A stretch of DNA of 7,405 bases from Coriobacteriales bacterium (lineage in GTDB: Bacteria; Actinomycetota; Coriobacteriia; Coriobacteriales; UBA8131): positions 1-7,405 of the forward strand of contig JAIRUT010000109.1 in assembly GCA_031254255.1 (NCBI GenBank), read 5' to 3'. Shown one piece after another: positions 1-5,817 of the stretch. The notes beneath the pieces are model-generated. The model was not told where the DNA came from and did no database searches. It saw only the letters and a program-made list of their open reading frames with translations. Position 1 is the first letter of the stretch; each line of letters begins with the position of its first letter. The position numbers were made by a program, and so were the translations under genes.

Positions 1-1
1 A

Positions 2-790
2 GTTTCCTCTGCCGCCTTGACTGCCTTGGCTTTGTTTGTAGCTTTCTATACCAATTTGGTTGCAGGTGGAGCTGCTGCGGATGCTGCCAAGCCTTTCGTT
101 TTAAATATTTCTTTGAATAATCCTTACGTGATTGTCGGCTTGATCATAGGAGCCATGATGCCCTTCTTCTTCGGGGCGATGACCATGGGTGCTGTAAGCC
201 GGGCGGCCAATAAGATGATCGTTGAGATCCGTCGCCAGTTCCGGGAGATCAAGGGGCTTCTGGCCGGTGAACCGGGTGTTGAGCCGGATACTGAGGCCTG
301 TGTCAAGATCTCTACCAATGCTGCATTGAGGGAGATGCTCCTGCCAGGCATCATTGCTGTTGTCGTGCCGGTGGTATTGGGAATTTTGGATGTCAATATC
401 CTTGCCGGATTTCTGATCGGCGTTCTTGCCGCTGGCTTCCTTATGAGCATCTATATGGCCAATACCGGTGGTGCTTGGGATAATGCCAAAAAGTTCATTG
501 AGACTGGTGAGCATGGTGGTAAGGGTTCTGAGGCCCACAAGGCCGCGGTTGTTGGCGACACTGTCGGTGATCCCTTCAAGGATACTTCAGGCCCCTCAAT
601 TAACATCCTGATCAAAGTTGTAACGGTTGTCTCATTGGTCTTCGTACCCTTGTTCATCAGCTTGGGCGGCGGCGTTTTGCATGGCATTCTTGATCCGAAT
701 GCGAATCCGGCGGCCAATCCGAATACGGCTGAAACCATGTTGAATGTGACTCAATTAGCGCTTCAAAAAGTATTTGCAGTTTTAGGATAA
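2..790 (+). CDS. hppA: Membrane-bound ion-translocating pyrophosphatase, C-terminal 262 residues (5' end outside window)
   Basis: This is the C-terminal part of a membrane pyrophosphatase, which hydrolyses pyrophosphate in the cytoplasm and pumps H+ and/or Na+ across the membrane. The reading frame is already open at base 2, so the TTG at 17 is an internal Leu codon and not a start. Seen in sequence: hydrophobic helices separated by conserved loops, the family loop with TGGAWDNAKK (about residues 155-164 of the visible part), and the highly conserved GDTVGDPFKDTSGPSIN (about 183-199), whose Asp and Lys residues bind Mg-pyrophosphate in known structures. A final hydrophobic helix and a short tail follow. 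The residues that separate K+-dependent from K+-independent enzymes (GNTTAA or GNTTKA region), and those linked to Na+ versus H+ pumping, lie upstream of the window, so the subtype cannot be stated. It is probably transcribed separately from dnaG, because a hairpin terminator follows. Family identity is near certain. Confidence 0.96.
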   Translation, partial: VSSAALTALALFVAFYTNLVAGGAAADAAKPFVLNISLNNPYVIVGLIIGAMMPFFFGAMTMGAVSRAANKMIVEIRRQFREIKGLLAGEPGVEPDTEACVKISTNAALREMLLPGIIAVVVPVVLGILDVNILAGFLIGVLAAGFLMSIYMANTGGAWDNAKKFIETGEHGGKGSEAHKAAVVGDTVGDPFKDTSGPSINILIKVVTVVSLVFVPLFISLGGGVLHGILDPNANPAANPNTAETMLNVTQLALQKVFAVLG

Positions 791-810
791 TATTTGGGCA
801 GAATTTAAGC

Positions 811-885
811 GGCGTCGGGTTTGGCCATGTTGTTCAGGCATCTCCCATAGGGATGGTCTGAGGCTCACACCCGGCGCCTTTCTTT
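811..885 (+). terminator. Large terminator-like hairpin between hppA and dnaG
   Basis: Arms 811-820 (GGCGTCGGGT) and 869-878 (ACCCGGCGCC) form a 10-bp stem with one G-U pair, followed at once by TTTCTTT (879-885). The loop is itself structured: GGCC 823-826 can pair with GGCT 862-865, and bases 834-861 fold into an imperfect inner hairpin beginning TCAG/CTGA. The simplest reading is a Rho-independent terminator for hppA. It ends only 20 bases before the dnaG ATG, so it may also limit read-through into dnaG. Pairing was done by eye. Confidence 0.75.
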
Positions 886-904
886 ATGCGCTAACCTGTA
901 TCTT

Positions 905-2959
905 ATGATTACTGAAGAGGAAATCCGTAAAGTTCGTGATGCTACTGATCTTGTTAGCCTGGTTGGTGAACGAGTCGTGTTGAAGCAACGCCGTCACGAA
1001 TTTTGGGGCTGCTGCCCATTTCATAACGAACGGTCCCCATCTTTTAAAATCGACCCAACATCCCAGTTCTACCACTGCTTTGGCTGCGGTGAGCATGGCG
1101 ATGCTTTCACATTCACAATGAAAGTCGAAAACGTCGAGTTTCCGGATGCTGTGCGCCTGCTTGCCCAGCGTGCTGGCATCGAACTAAGCCAAGACGGGAG
1201 CCCAGCACAGCGTGGACGCAAATCGCGTCTGCTGGCGACAACTCAGGCGGCTACGGAGTTTTTCCAGCAGCAGCTGATGCGCGTCAAGACGTCAGAGACT
1301 GACGCCGCCCGTGATTATCTCAGCCAGCGGGGCTTAGGTGGGGAGGTGGCACGCGAATGGCAACTAGGATATGCACCTGGCGCACGAACCATGGTGCGCC
1401 GCCTATCAGAAGCTGGATTTTCCGCTGAGGAGATGACCAGTGTCGATCTGGCTCGCCATGGTAACTCCGGCGTCAACGACCGTTTCTATCGGCGCATCAT
1501 CTTTCCTATCTGCGACCTGCAGGGACGACCGATCGCCTTCGGCGGTCGCATTTTCCTAAGTGATGACGAGTCAAATGCCAAGTATCTGAATAGTTCGGAA
1601 ACCCCACTTTTCAAGAAGCGGGAAAATCTTTACGCCATCCACGTGGCCAAATCCCAGATCGTTAACCTTGACGAGGCAATCGTGGTGGAGGGCTACACGG
1701 ATGCCATTACACTCCATCAGGGTGGATTGAAAAACACCGTGGCCACGCTTGGAACAGCTCTGACCCCACAGCACCTGAAGCTGCTCAGTCGCTTCTGCAA
1801 GCGTGTGGTGCTGCTTTTCGACGGCGATGAGGCTGGGCAGAGAGCGGCAAAACGGGCCTTGGATCTGCTGCCTGAATTGAATGACTCGGCCACAGGGGCA
1901 GCCAGCCAGGGCGGGGCGAGACTCGGGGCAGGTCGGAGGATTGCTGACGTCTTCGTGGCTCATCTGCCGGCAGGGCAGGATCCAGCGGACTTCTGCCAGA
2001 GTCAAGGCGGAGATGCCCTGCGGGAGCTTCTGGTTGATGCCGAGCCTTTGCTGCGTTATGGTGTGGACTGCGCCCTGGTACCCTACGACTTGGCAAAGTC
2101 CGTCGAGCGGGCCCGAGCGGTGCAGGAGGCCCTCCAGCTGCTGGCGCCGTTGCGAGGTTCACTGCTGGTAACTGACGAGCTGAATTACATCTCAGATCGA
2201 CTTTTGAGTTTTGATGGCACCTTCACGACAGAGGAGGTCCAAAGCCTCTTCCAACGCATAAAACCACCTCACCAGCGGGAGAATCTGAAGCAGGATGGGC
2301 GGCAGGATGGGCGGCAAGGTGACGGAGCTGGTCGGATGGCTGGAGACAGTGGCGTTACAGGCACTGCCGAAAAAGCCGTTGGAGCTGGAACCGCAGCCGT
2401 TGGAACCGTAGCCGCTGGAGCGACTGGAGCTGCAGTCGCCGTTGGAGCTGGAACCGCAGCCGTCGACACTCCCACAGCACCCAATGCTCCCAGGGTAGTC
2501 TCCGTCAACCAGCAACGGCTGGAACAACTGGAGCGTGAGCTGCTCCTACTCTACAGCGAGCAATCCGAAGTTCGGGATCTGCTCAAGACCCGCTTCCTGC
2601 GAATCGACTGGATCAACAAAGAACATCAACACATAGCCGAGATCCTGGTTGAAATGAACCATTCCGGCAATCTATTCTCCGAACTAACCGCTCGTTATCC
2701 CAAGGCCGGATCTATTCTTTCCGTTCAGCGGATGGTCGAGGCCAGCTCGCTTGAACCCCTGCGCCTTGCGGCATATCTACTCTTTAACCTGCGTGACCTG
2801 CAACTGAAGATCGCTATTGATGCTCTAAACACCCAGTTGCGACAACTATCCAAGGATCAAAATGAGAGATATACCGAGCTTTTTACCAAGGTCAATGAGT
2901 TGATTCAGGAACGTAGCCATAATGCCAAAAACTACCGCAAAGCCAGTAAAGCAGTCTGA
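905..2959 (+). CDS. dnaG: DNA primase DnaG
   Basis: DNA primase makes the RNA primers for the replication fork and works with the DnaB helicase. Domains in order: a CHC2 zinc-binding domain with ligands C37, H40, C58 and C61 (CPFH...CFGC); an RNA-polymerase core with FGGRIF (212-217) and KYLNSSETPLFKK (226-238); and a Toprim fold with E262 in VEGYTD and D306/D308 in LLFDGDEA, the usual metal-binding acids. A C-terminal helical region (about 535-684) corresponds to the helicase-binding domain. At 684 residues it is longer than the roughly 580-620 usual for the family. The excess lies in a Gly/Ala-rich insertion in the Toprim region (about 326-346) and a low-complexity linker (about 461-530) before the helicase-binding domain. 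The ATG at 905 is the only sensible start, but no Shine-Dalgarno sequence precedes it and a terminator-like hairpin ends 20 bases upstream, which suggests low expression. It is followed by rpoD after 112 bases, the conserved dnaG-rpoD pairing. Confidence 0.98.
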   Translation: MITEEEIRKVRDATDLVSLVGERVVLKQRRHEFWGCCPFHNERSPSFKIDPTSQFYHCFGCGEHGDAFTFTMKVENVEFPDAVRLLAQRAGIELSQDGSPAQRGRKSRLLATTQAATEFFQQQLMRVKTSETDAARDYLSQRGLGGEVAREWQLGYAPGARTMVRRLSEAGFSAEEMTSVDLARHGNSGVNDRFYRRIIFPICDLQGRPIAFGGRIFLSDDESNAKYLNSSETPLFKKRENLYAIHVAKSQIVNLDEAIVVEGYTDAITLHQGGLKNTVATLGTALTPQHLKLLSRFCKRVVLLFDGDEAGQRAAKRALDLLPELNDSATGAASQGGARLGAGRRIADVFVAHLPAGQDPADFCQSQGGDALRELLVDAEPLLRYGVDCALVPYDLAKSVERARAVQEALQLLAPLRGSLLVTDELNYISDRLLSFDGTFTTEEVQSLFQRIKPPHQRENLKQDGRQDGRQGDGAGRMAGDSGVTGTAEKAVGAGTAAVGTVAAGATGAAVAVGAGTAAVDTPTAPNAPRVVSVNQQRLEQLERELLLLYSEQSEVRDLLKTRFLRIDWINKEHQHIAEILVEMNHSGNLFSELTARYPKAGSILSVQRMVEASSLEPLRLAAYLLFNLRDLQLKIAIDALNTQLRQLSKDQNERYTELFTKVNELIQERSHNAKNYRKASKAV
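2291..2314 (+). repeat. dnaG: Two tandem copies of a 12-base unit in the dnaG linker
   Basis: CAGGATGGGCGG occurs twice back to back (2291-2302 and 2303-2314), encoding QDGRQDGR, followed by a partial third copy (CAAGGTG). It lies at the start of the linker between the Toprim and helicase-binding domains. The unit length is a multiple of three, so copy number can change without a frameshift. The pattern fits replication slippage. Confidence 0.85.
2375..2463 (+). repeat. dnaG: 21-base-period degenerate coding repeat in the dnaG linker, with a perfect 26-base direct repeat
   Basis: Bases 2375-2400 and 2438-2463 are identical over 26 bases and lie 63 bases apart. The interval divides into 21-base units starting at 2378, 2399, 2420 and 2441. 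The outer two are identical; the middle two are diverged versions that reuse GTTGGA, GGAGCT and GCAG blocks. The encoded residues (about 491-520) are almost only Gly, Ala, Val and Thr, with AVGAGTAAV present twice. It looks like an expanded in-frame minisatellite forming a flexible linker. Confidence 0.85.
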
Positions 2960-3058
2960 TTAGTTCTCAAACAGGTAACAATTGAGGATGCAGAGGCAAC
3001 AAGGCCGGCAAAGATCCATCTATTAAAAGTAGACGTATTTATATGCGCACAATAACCA

Positions 3059-3065
3059 GAGAGGA
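3059..3065 (+). promoter_or_regulatory. rpoD: Ribosome binding site supporting the GTG start of rpoD
   Basis: GAGAGGA lies 6 bases before the GTG at 3072. It supports that start over the out-of-frame ATG at 3043. The remaining dnaG-rpoD spacer (2960-3058) holds no gene, and I see no convincing promoter there. Confidence 0.7.
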
Positions 3066-3071
3066 TCCAGA

Positions 3072-4451
3072 GTGGCTGAAAAAAAGAAGAAAACAGATCA
3101 ATTACCTATAGAAATCGAAATGCTGGCACCCGAGTTGGAACAGCTAATCTCCCAATATGCCAAGGTCGGAACGATCAGCAGCGACGAGCTGAAGGAAGCC
3201 CTGCGCGAATTCGATATCGATGATCAGCAGTTCAAGAGTATTGGCAAATTCCTGGCTTCCCGGGAGCTCGAGGTTTTAGAGGATGCCAAAGATCTCTCCG
3301 AAGAAGAGCCACCGGCAGACGCCGCCATCGGCCGGGACCTTGAAGCCGATGGTCTCACGGACGATCTAGGTGACACTCTGCCGGCTGACTTGGAATCCGA
3401 GGACATTCTCGAAGGGATACCTGAAGAGGAGCTGAAGAGCGCCGAAAACATCGACATCGTCTTACCTCAGGTTCCGACACGATCCAAAAAGAACAGCAAG
3501 CGCAGGGTCTCGGACTCAACAAATGTGATCCTCACGGGCGATCCAGTACGCATGTATTTAAAAGAAATCGGCAAGGTCTGCCTGCTGACTGCTTCTGAGG
3601 AGATCGACCTGGCCATGAAGATTGAAGCCGGCCTTGAGGCCAGCGAACAACTGGACGAAGCCTTCAGCAAGAACATCGAACTCGGTCGCCCTGAACAGCG
3701 TCGCCTGACCCGCGTTGAGCAGATCGGCTTGGACGCAAAACAGCAGCTCATCGAGGCAAATCTGCGCCTCGTTGTCTCCATCGCCAAACGCTATGTCGGT
3801 CGTGGCATGCTCTTCCTCGACCTCATCCAAGAGGGCAACCTCGGCCTGATCCGCGCTGTGGAGAAGTTCGACTACACCAAGGGCTTCAAGTTTTCCACTT
3901 ATGCAACCTGGTGGATCCGCCAAGCTATCACTCGAGCCATCGCTGACCAGGCCAGGACGATCCGCATCCCCGTGCACATGGTGGAGACCATTAACAAGCT
4001 GGTGCGCACCCAGCGCCAGTTGCTCCAGGATCTCGGTCGTGAACCGACCGCCGAGGAAATCGGGGACAAGATGGGCATCAGCGCCGAGCGCATCCGCGAG
4101 ATCCAGAAGATCTCCCAAGAGCCCGTCTCCCTGGAAACGCCGATCGGCGAGGAGGAAGACAGTCAGCTGGGCGACTTCCTCGAAGACGCGGCTGCCGAGG
4201 CACCGCCGGAGGCCGCAGCCAACACCTTGCTCAAGGAGCAGCTGGCCAAGGTCTTGGATGGCCTGGCGGAGCGGGAGCGCAAAGTCATCATGTTGCGCTT
4301 CGGCCTCAAAGACGGTCGCCCCCGGACCCTTGAGGAGGTTGGCAACGAGTTCGGCGTAACCCGCGAGAGGATCCGCCAGATCGAGAGCAAGACCCTTGCC
4401 AAGCTGCGCCACCCCTCGCGTTCTACTAAACTCAAGGATTACGTGGAATAA
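3072..4451 (+). CDS. rpoD: Primary (housekeeping) RNA polymerase sigma factor, RpoD/SigA
   Basis: This is the group 1 sigma-70 factor that directs RNA polymerase to -10/-35 promoters. Seen in sequence: a short region 1.1-like N-terminus (about 20-72, resembling the Firmicutes version); an acidic low-complexity spacer (about 73-130, rich in Glu and Asp); region 1.2 from [11 protein letters not shown] (157-167); region 2 with [13 protein letters not shown] (229-241), [20 protein letters not shown] (249-268) and the -10-recognition stretch [13 protein letters not shown] (274-286); region 3 (about 297-375); and region 4 with [13 protein letters not shown] (400-412), the helix-turn-helix [18 protein letters not shown] (421-438) and the terminal [15 protein letters not shown]. 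The start is GTG with a ribosome binding site 6 bases upstream. The 459-residue length is between the short Bacillus type and longer proteobacterial types. It probably shares a transcript with dnaG. The large conserved antisense frame opposite it is a codon-bias shadow. Confidence 0.98.
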   Translation: MAEKKKKTDQLPIEIEMLAPELEQLISQYAKVGTISSDELKEALREFDIDDQQFKSIGKFLASRELEVLEDAKDLSEEEPPADAAIGRDLEADGLTDDLGDTLPADLESEDILEGIPEEELKSAENIDIVLPQVPTRSKKNSKRRVSDSTNVILTGDPVRMYLKEIGKVCLLTASEEIDLAMKIEAGLEASEQLDEAFSKNIELGRPEQRRLTRVEQIGLDAKQQLIEANLRLVVSIAKRYVGRGMLFLDLIQEGNLGLIRAVEKFDYTKGFKFSTYATWWIRQAITRAIADQARTIRIPVHMVETINKLVRTQRQLLQDLGREPTAEEIGDKMGISAERIREIQKISQEPVSLETPIGEEEDSQLGDFLEDAAAEAPPEAAANTLLKEQLAKVLDGLAERERKVIMLRFGLKDGRPRTLEEVGNEFGVTRERIRQIESKTLAKLRHPSRSTKLKDYVE

Positions 4452-4452
4452 A

Positions 4453-4481
4453 TCGACACTTTCCCTGAAATACGCTAAAAT
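4453..4481 (+). promoter_or_regulatory. Sigma-A type promoter for the rpsP-khpA-rimM-trmD unit
   Basis: TCGACA (4453-4458) matches the -35 consensus TTGACA at five of six positions, and TAAAAT (4476-4481) matches TATAAT at five of six, with an ideal 17-base spacer. It lies directly after the rpoD stop codon and about 50 bases before rpsP. Transcription would begin near 4488 and give a leader of about 40 bases. Inference from sequence only. Confidence 0.7.
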
Positions 4482-4516
4482 GCGAGGTTACATGTTTTTT
4501 GTCGAAAATCGGAATT

Positions 4517-4523
4517 AGGAGAG
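4517..4523 (+). promoter_or_regulatory. rpsP: Ribosome binding site that fixes the TTG start of rpsP
   Basis: AGGAGAG lies 6 bases before the TTG at 4530. This and the conserved MAVKIRL opening of S16 favour TTG over the in-frame GTG at 4536. Confidence 0.8.
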
Positions 4524-4529
4524 TTTACT

Positions 4530-4775
4530 TTGGCAGTGAAAATCCGCCTGGCGCGTCATGGCGCCAAGAAGGCACCTTATTACCGCATCGTTATTGCTGA
4601 CGCTCGGGCTCCTCGCGATGGACGCTTCATCGAGCAGGTCGGTCGCTACAACCCTTGCACGGATCCAACGTTTTTGGAGATTGATCTGGATAAGATCGAC
4701 ACTTGGATAAAGAATGGCGCCCAGCCGACGGAGCGTGTGGCTGTTCTTATTGAAGGCTATCGAAAGGAACAGTAA
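4530..4775 (+). CDS. rpsP: 30S ribosomal protein S16
   Basis: S16 is an early-binding 30S subunit protein that contacts 16S rRNA and helps its 5' domain fold. The 81 residues match the family in length and pattern: [20 protein letters not shown] at the start, [22 protein letters not shown] (21-42), and the C-terminal [12 protein letters not shown] (59-70), where the family motif is G-A-x-P-T-x-x-V. The TTG start is backed by a well-placed AGGAGAG. It is the first gene after the promoter at 4453-4481, and its stop is 2 bases from khpA, so the two are almost certainly cotranscribed and perhaps translationally coupled. Confidence 0.98.
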   Translation: MAVKIRLARHGAKKAPYYRIVIADARAPRDGRFIEQVGRYNPCTDPTFLEIDLDKIDTWIKNGAQPTERVAVLIEGYRKEQ

Positions 4776-4777
4776 AA

Positions 4778-5053
4778 ATGAGTACGATCGAGCACGGAAG
4801 CTCCGAGGAGCAGAGCAAGATCTGTTCGCTGGTGGATATGATCACCAGACAGCTGGTGGATAACCCGGAGCAGCTCGAGATACGCGAAAGCGTGGACGAG
4901 GAGTCGTGCCTGATCGAGATATCGGTTGCCCCGGACGATGTCGGTAAGATCATCGGCCGCCACGGACGGATCATCAAATCGATTCGCGCCTTGGCACGCG
5001 CCGCTGCCACATCATCAGGTTTGGGGCAGGTTGATGTTGAGATTGTCAGCTGA
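4778..5053 (+). CDS. khpA: KH-domain RNA-binding protein KhpA (YlqC family)
   Basis: A small RNA-binding protein with a single KH domain. In Gram-positive bacteria KhpA partners with KhpB (Jag/EloR), and the pair affects cell division, cell elongation and RNA regulation; that is family knowledge, not shown here. Seen in sequence: VDNPEQLEI (27-35), typical of the family start, then VAPDDVGKIIGRHGRIIKSI (50-69), with the RNA-contacting GxxG loop at G60-R-H-G63, followed by RALARAAAT. The 91 residues include about 14 extra N-terminal residues relative to common 75-80 residue homologues. ATG start with AAAGGAA 8 bases upstream, inside the end of rpsP. Its place between rpsP and rimM is the usual one in Firmicutes and some other phyla. 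Confidence 0.94.
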   Translation: MSTIEHGSSEEQSKICSLVDMITRQLVDNPEQLEIRESVDEESCLIEISVAPDDVGKIIGRHGRIIKSIRALARAAATSSGLGQVDVEIVS

Positions 5054-5097
5054 TGGGCTTGAGCTGGAATCCTCAGTAAAGAACTGACGTATTAATC

Positions 5098-5799
5098 GTG
5101 AAAGAGTATTGCCGGGTGGCTCAGATAACCCGGGCACGAGGATTGAAGGGTGAGGTCGAACTGCAAACTGCAGGCGGCCTCCCTTTTTGTGTGCCTGCTA
5201 ATGTTGGTGCAGATGTCCAGTCGCCGGGCAGCAGTCCTGATACTGATGTTGTCCCAAATACAGTAGCCGCACTCCAGGATAATCAGCAAGTAGGATCGGC
5301 TACAGGAGACGTGCGCCCGGGCAGCCAGTCGCCACAGCTCTGGGTTGTGCCTCCAAGCTTGGAGGGCGTGCGACAAACTCGGATCCTGACATTTCGCGGC
5401 AATCTGGAAACCCCATGGGTGACACTTGAAGGTGTGTCTTCACGCGAGGCGTCCCAGCTGCTGGTTGGACGCTATCTTCTTGCGGCAGTTGAGGATTGTC
5501 AGCTACCAGTCGGTGAGCTTGCGGATGCGTCCAAGCAAGACTCACCCGAGCCTTTCCTTGGATTTGAAGTCCATGACCTGCGAGCTGGATACATTGGAAA
5601 AATAATCGCCGTGGAACGCAAGAACCCCCAGCCAATTTGGGTGGTATCTGAGGACAAAAAAGACAAAAAAGAACCGTCCCCTTTTTGTCCTCATCACGCT
5701 GATACGCTGATTCCAGCGGTTGAAGCCTACATCTCCCAAATTGAGGAGGATCGTTTGATCCTTGACCTCCCTGATGGTCTCTTGGATTTGAATAAATAG
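5098..5799 (+). CDS. rimM: 16S rRNA processing/30S maturation protein RimM, with two insertions
   Basis: RimM binds S19 and helps mature the 3' (head) domain of the 30S subunit. Family features: VAQITRARGLKGEVEL (7-22), matching the N-terminal barrel opening; LWVVPPSLEGVR (81-92); VTLEGVSSREASQLLVGRYL (108-127); and a PRC-barrel domain from about 152, with LGFEVHDLRAGYIGKIIAVE (154-173), LIPAVEAYI (204-212) and a final LDLPDGLLDL. The protein is 233 residues against about 165-185 usually. The excess has two sources: residues about 34-80, a Ser/Pro/Gln/Asp-rich insertion in the N-terminal domain, and residues 184-199, encoded by a 45-base inverted-repeat element. Both keep the frame, and the conserved segments around them are intact, so the protein is probably functional. 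The GTG start is chosen because an in-frame stop lies at 5077 and the family motif begins here. No clear Shine-Dalgarno sequence precedes it. It lies 18 bases before trmD, its usual partner. Confidence 0.93.
   Translation: MKEYCRVAQITRARGLKGEVELQTAGGLPFCVPANVGADVQSPGSSPDTDVVPNTVAALQDNQQVGSATGDVRPGSQSPQLWVVPPSLEGVRQTRILTFRGNLETPWVTLEGVSSREASQLLVGRYLLAAVEDCQLPVGELADASKQDSPEPFLGFEVHDLRAGYIGKIIAVERKNPQPIWVVSEDKKDKKEPSPFCPHHADTLIPAVEAYISQIEEDRLILDLPDGLLDLNK
5350..5365. repeat. rimM: Perfect 16-base palindrome inside rimM
   Basis: CCTCCAAGCTTGGAGG reads the same on both strands. It encodes the conserved PPSLEG segment, so it may result from codon choice over a conserved motif. TTGT (5345-5348) and ACAA (5373-5376) could extend the pairing across an asymmetric interior loop. 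No function is assigned. Confidence 0.5.
5649..5693 (-). repeat. REP-like short inverted-repeat element captured in frame in rimM
   Basis: TGAGGACAAAAA (5649-5660) and TTTTTGTCCTCA (5682-5693) are perfect 12-base inverted repeats around a 21-base loop. On the minus strand the element carries GGGGACGGTTC followed by a T-rich run, a core I recall recurring in short palindromic repeats scattered through many bacterial genomes; some REP families are linked to IS200-like (RAYT) transposases. Total length is 45 bases, exactly 15 codons. Deleting it in silico leaves an open frame reading WVVSHADTLIPAV, a compact RimM-like loop. This supports insertion into an ancestral gene. Family assignment is from memory, not from a search. 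Confidence 0.65.
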
Positions 5800-5817
5800 T
5801 GAGCAGGAGCCAAGCCG

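Noticed and set aside
2192..2527. Minus-strand frame rich in Cys, Gly and Ser opposite the dnaG linker
   Set aside because: It is the antisense translation of the repeat tract. The repetitive look comes from the DNA repeat, not from a real low-complexity protein.
2982..3044. Possible rpoD promoter in the dnaG-rpoD gap (TTGAGG, TATTAA, TATTTA)
   Set aside because: No pair of hexamers has both acceptable matches and spacing.
3901..4359. 152-codon plus-strand frame inside rpoD in another frame
   Set aside because: Arg/Ser-rich shadow of rpoD regions 2-4 with no start signal.
3558..4412. 284-codon open frame on the minus strand opposite rpoD
   Set aside because: It is fully antisense to highly conserved sigma-factor motifs, has no ribosome binding site, and its composition reflects the complement of rpoD codons.
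4471..4500. Terminator after rpoD (CGC-TAAAAT-GCG, and TTTTTT at 4495-4500)
   Set aside because: The stem is only 3 bp and not adjacent to the T-run. The same bases are better explained as the -10 box of the rpsP promoter.
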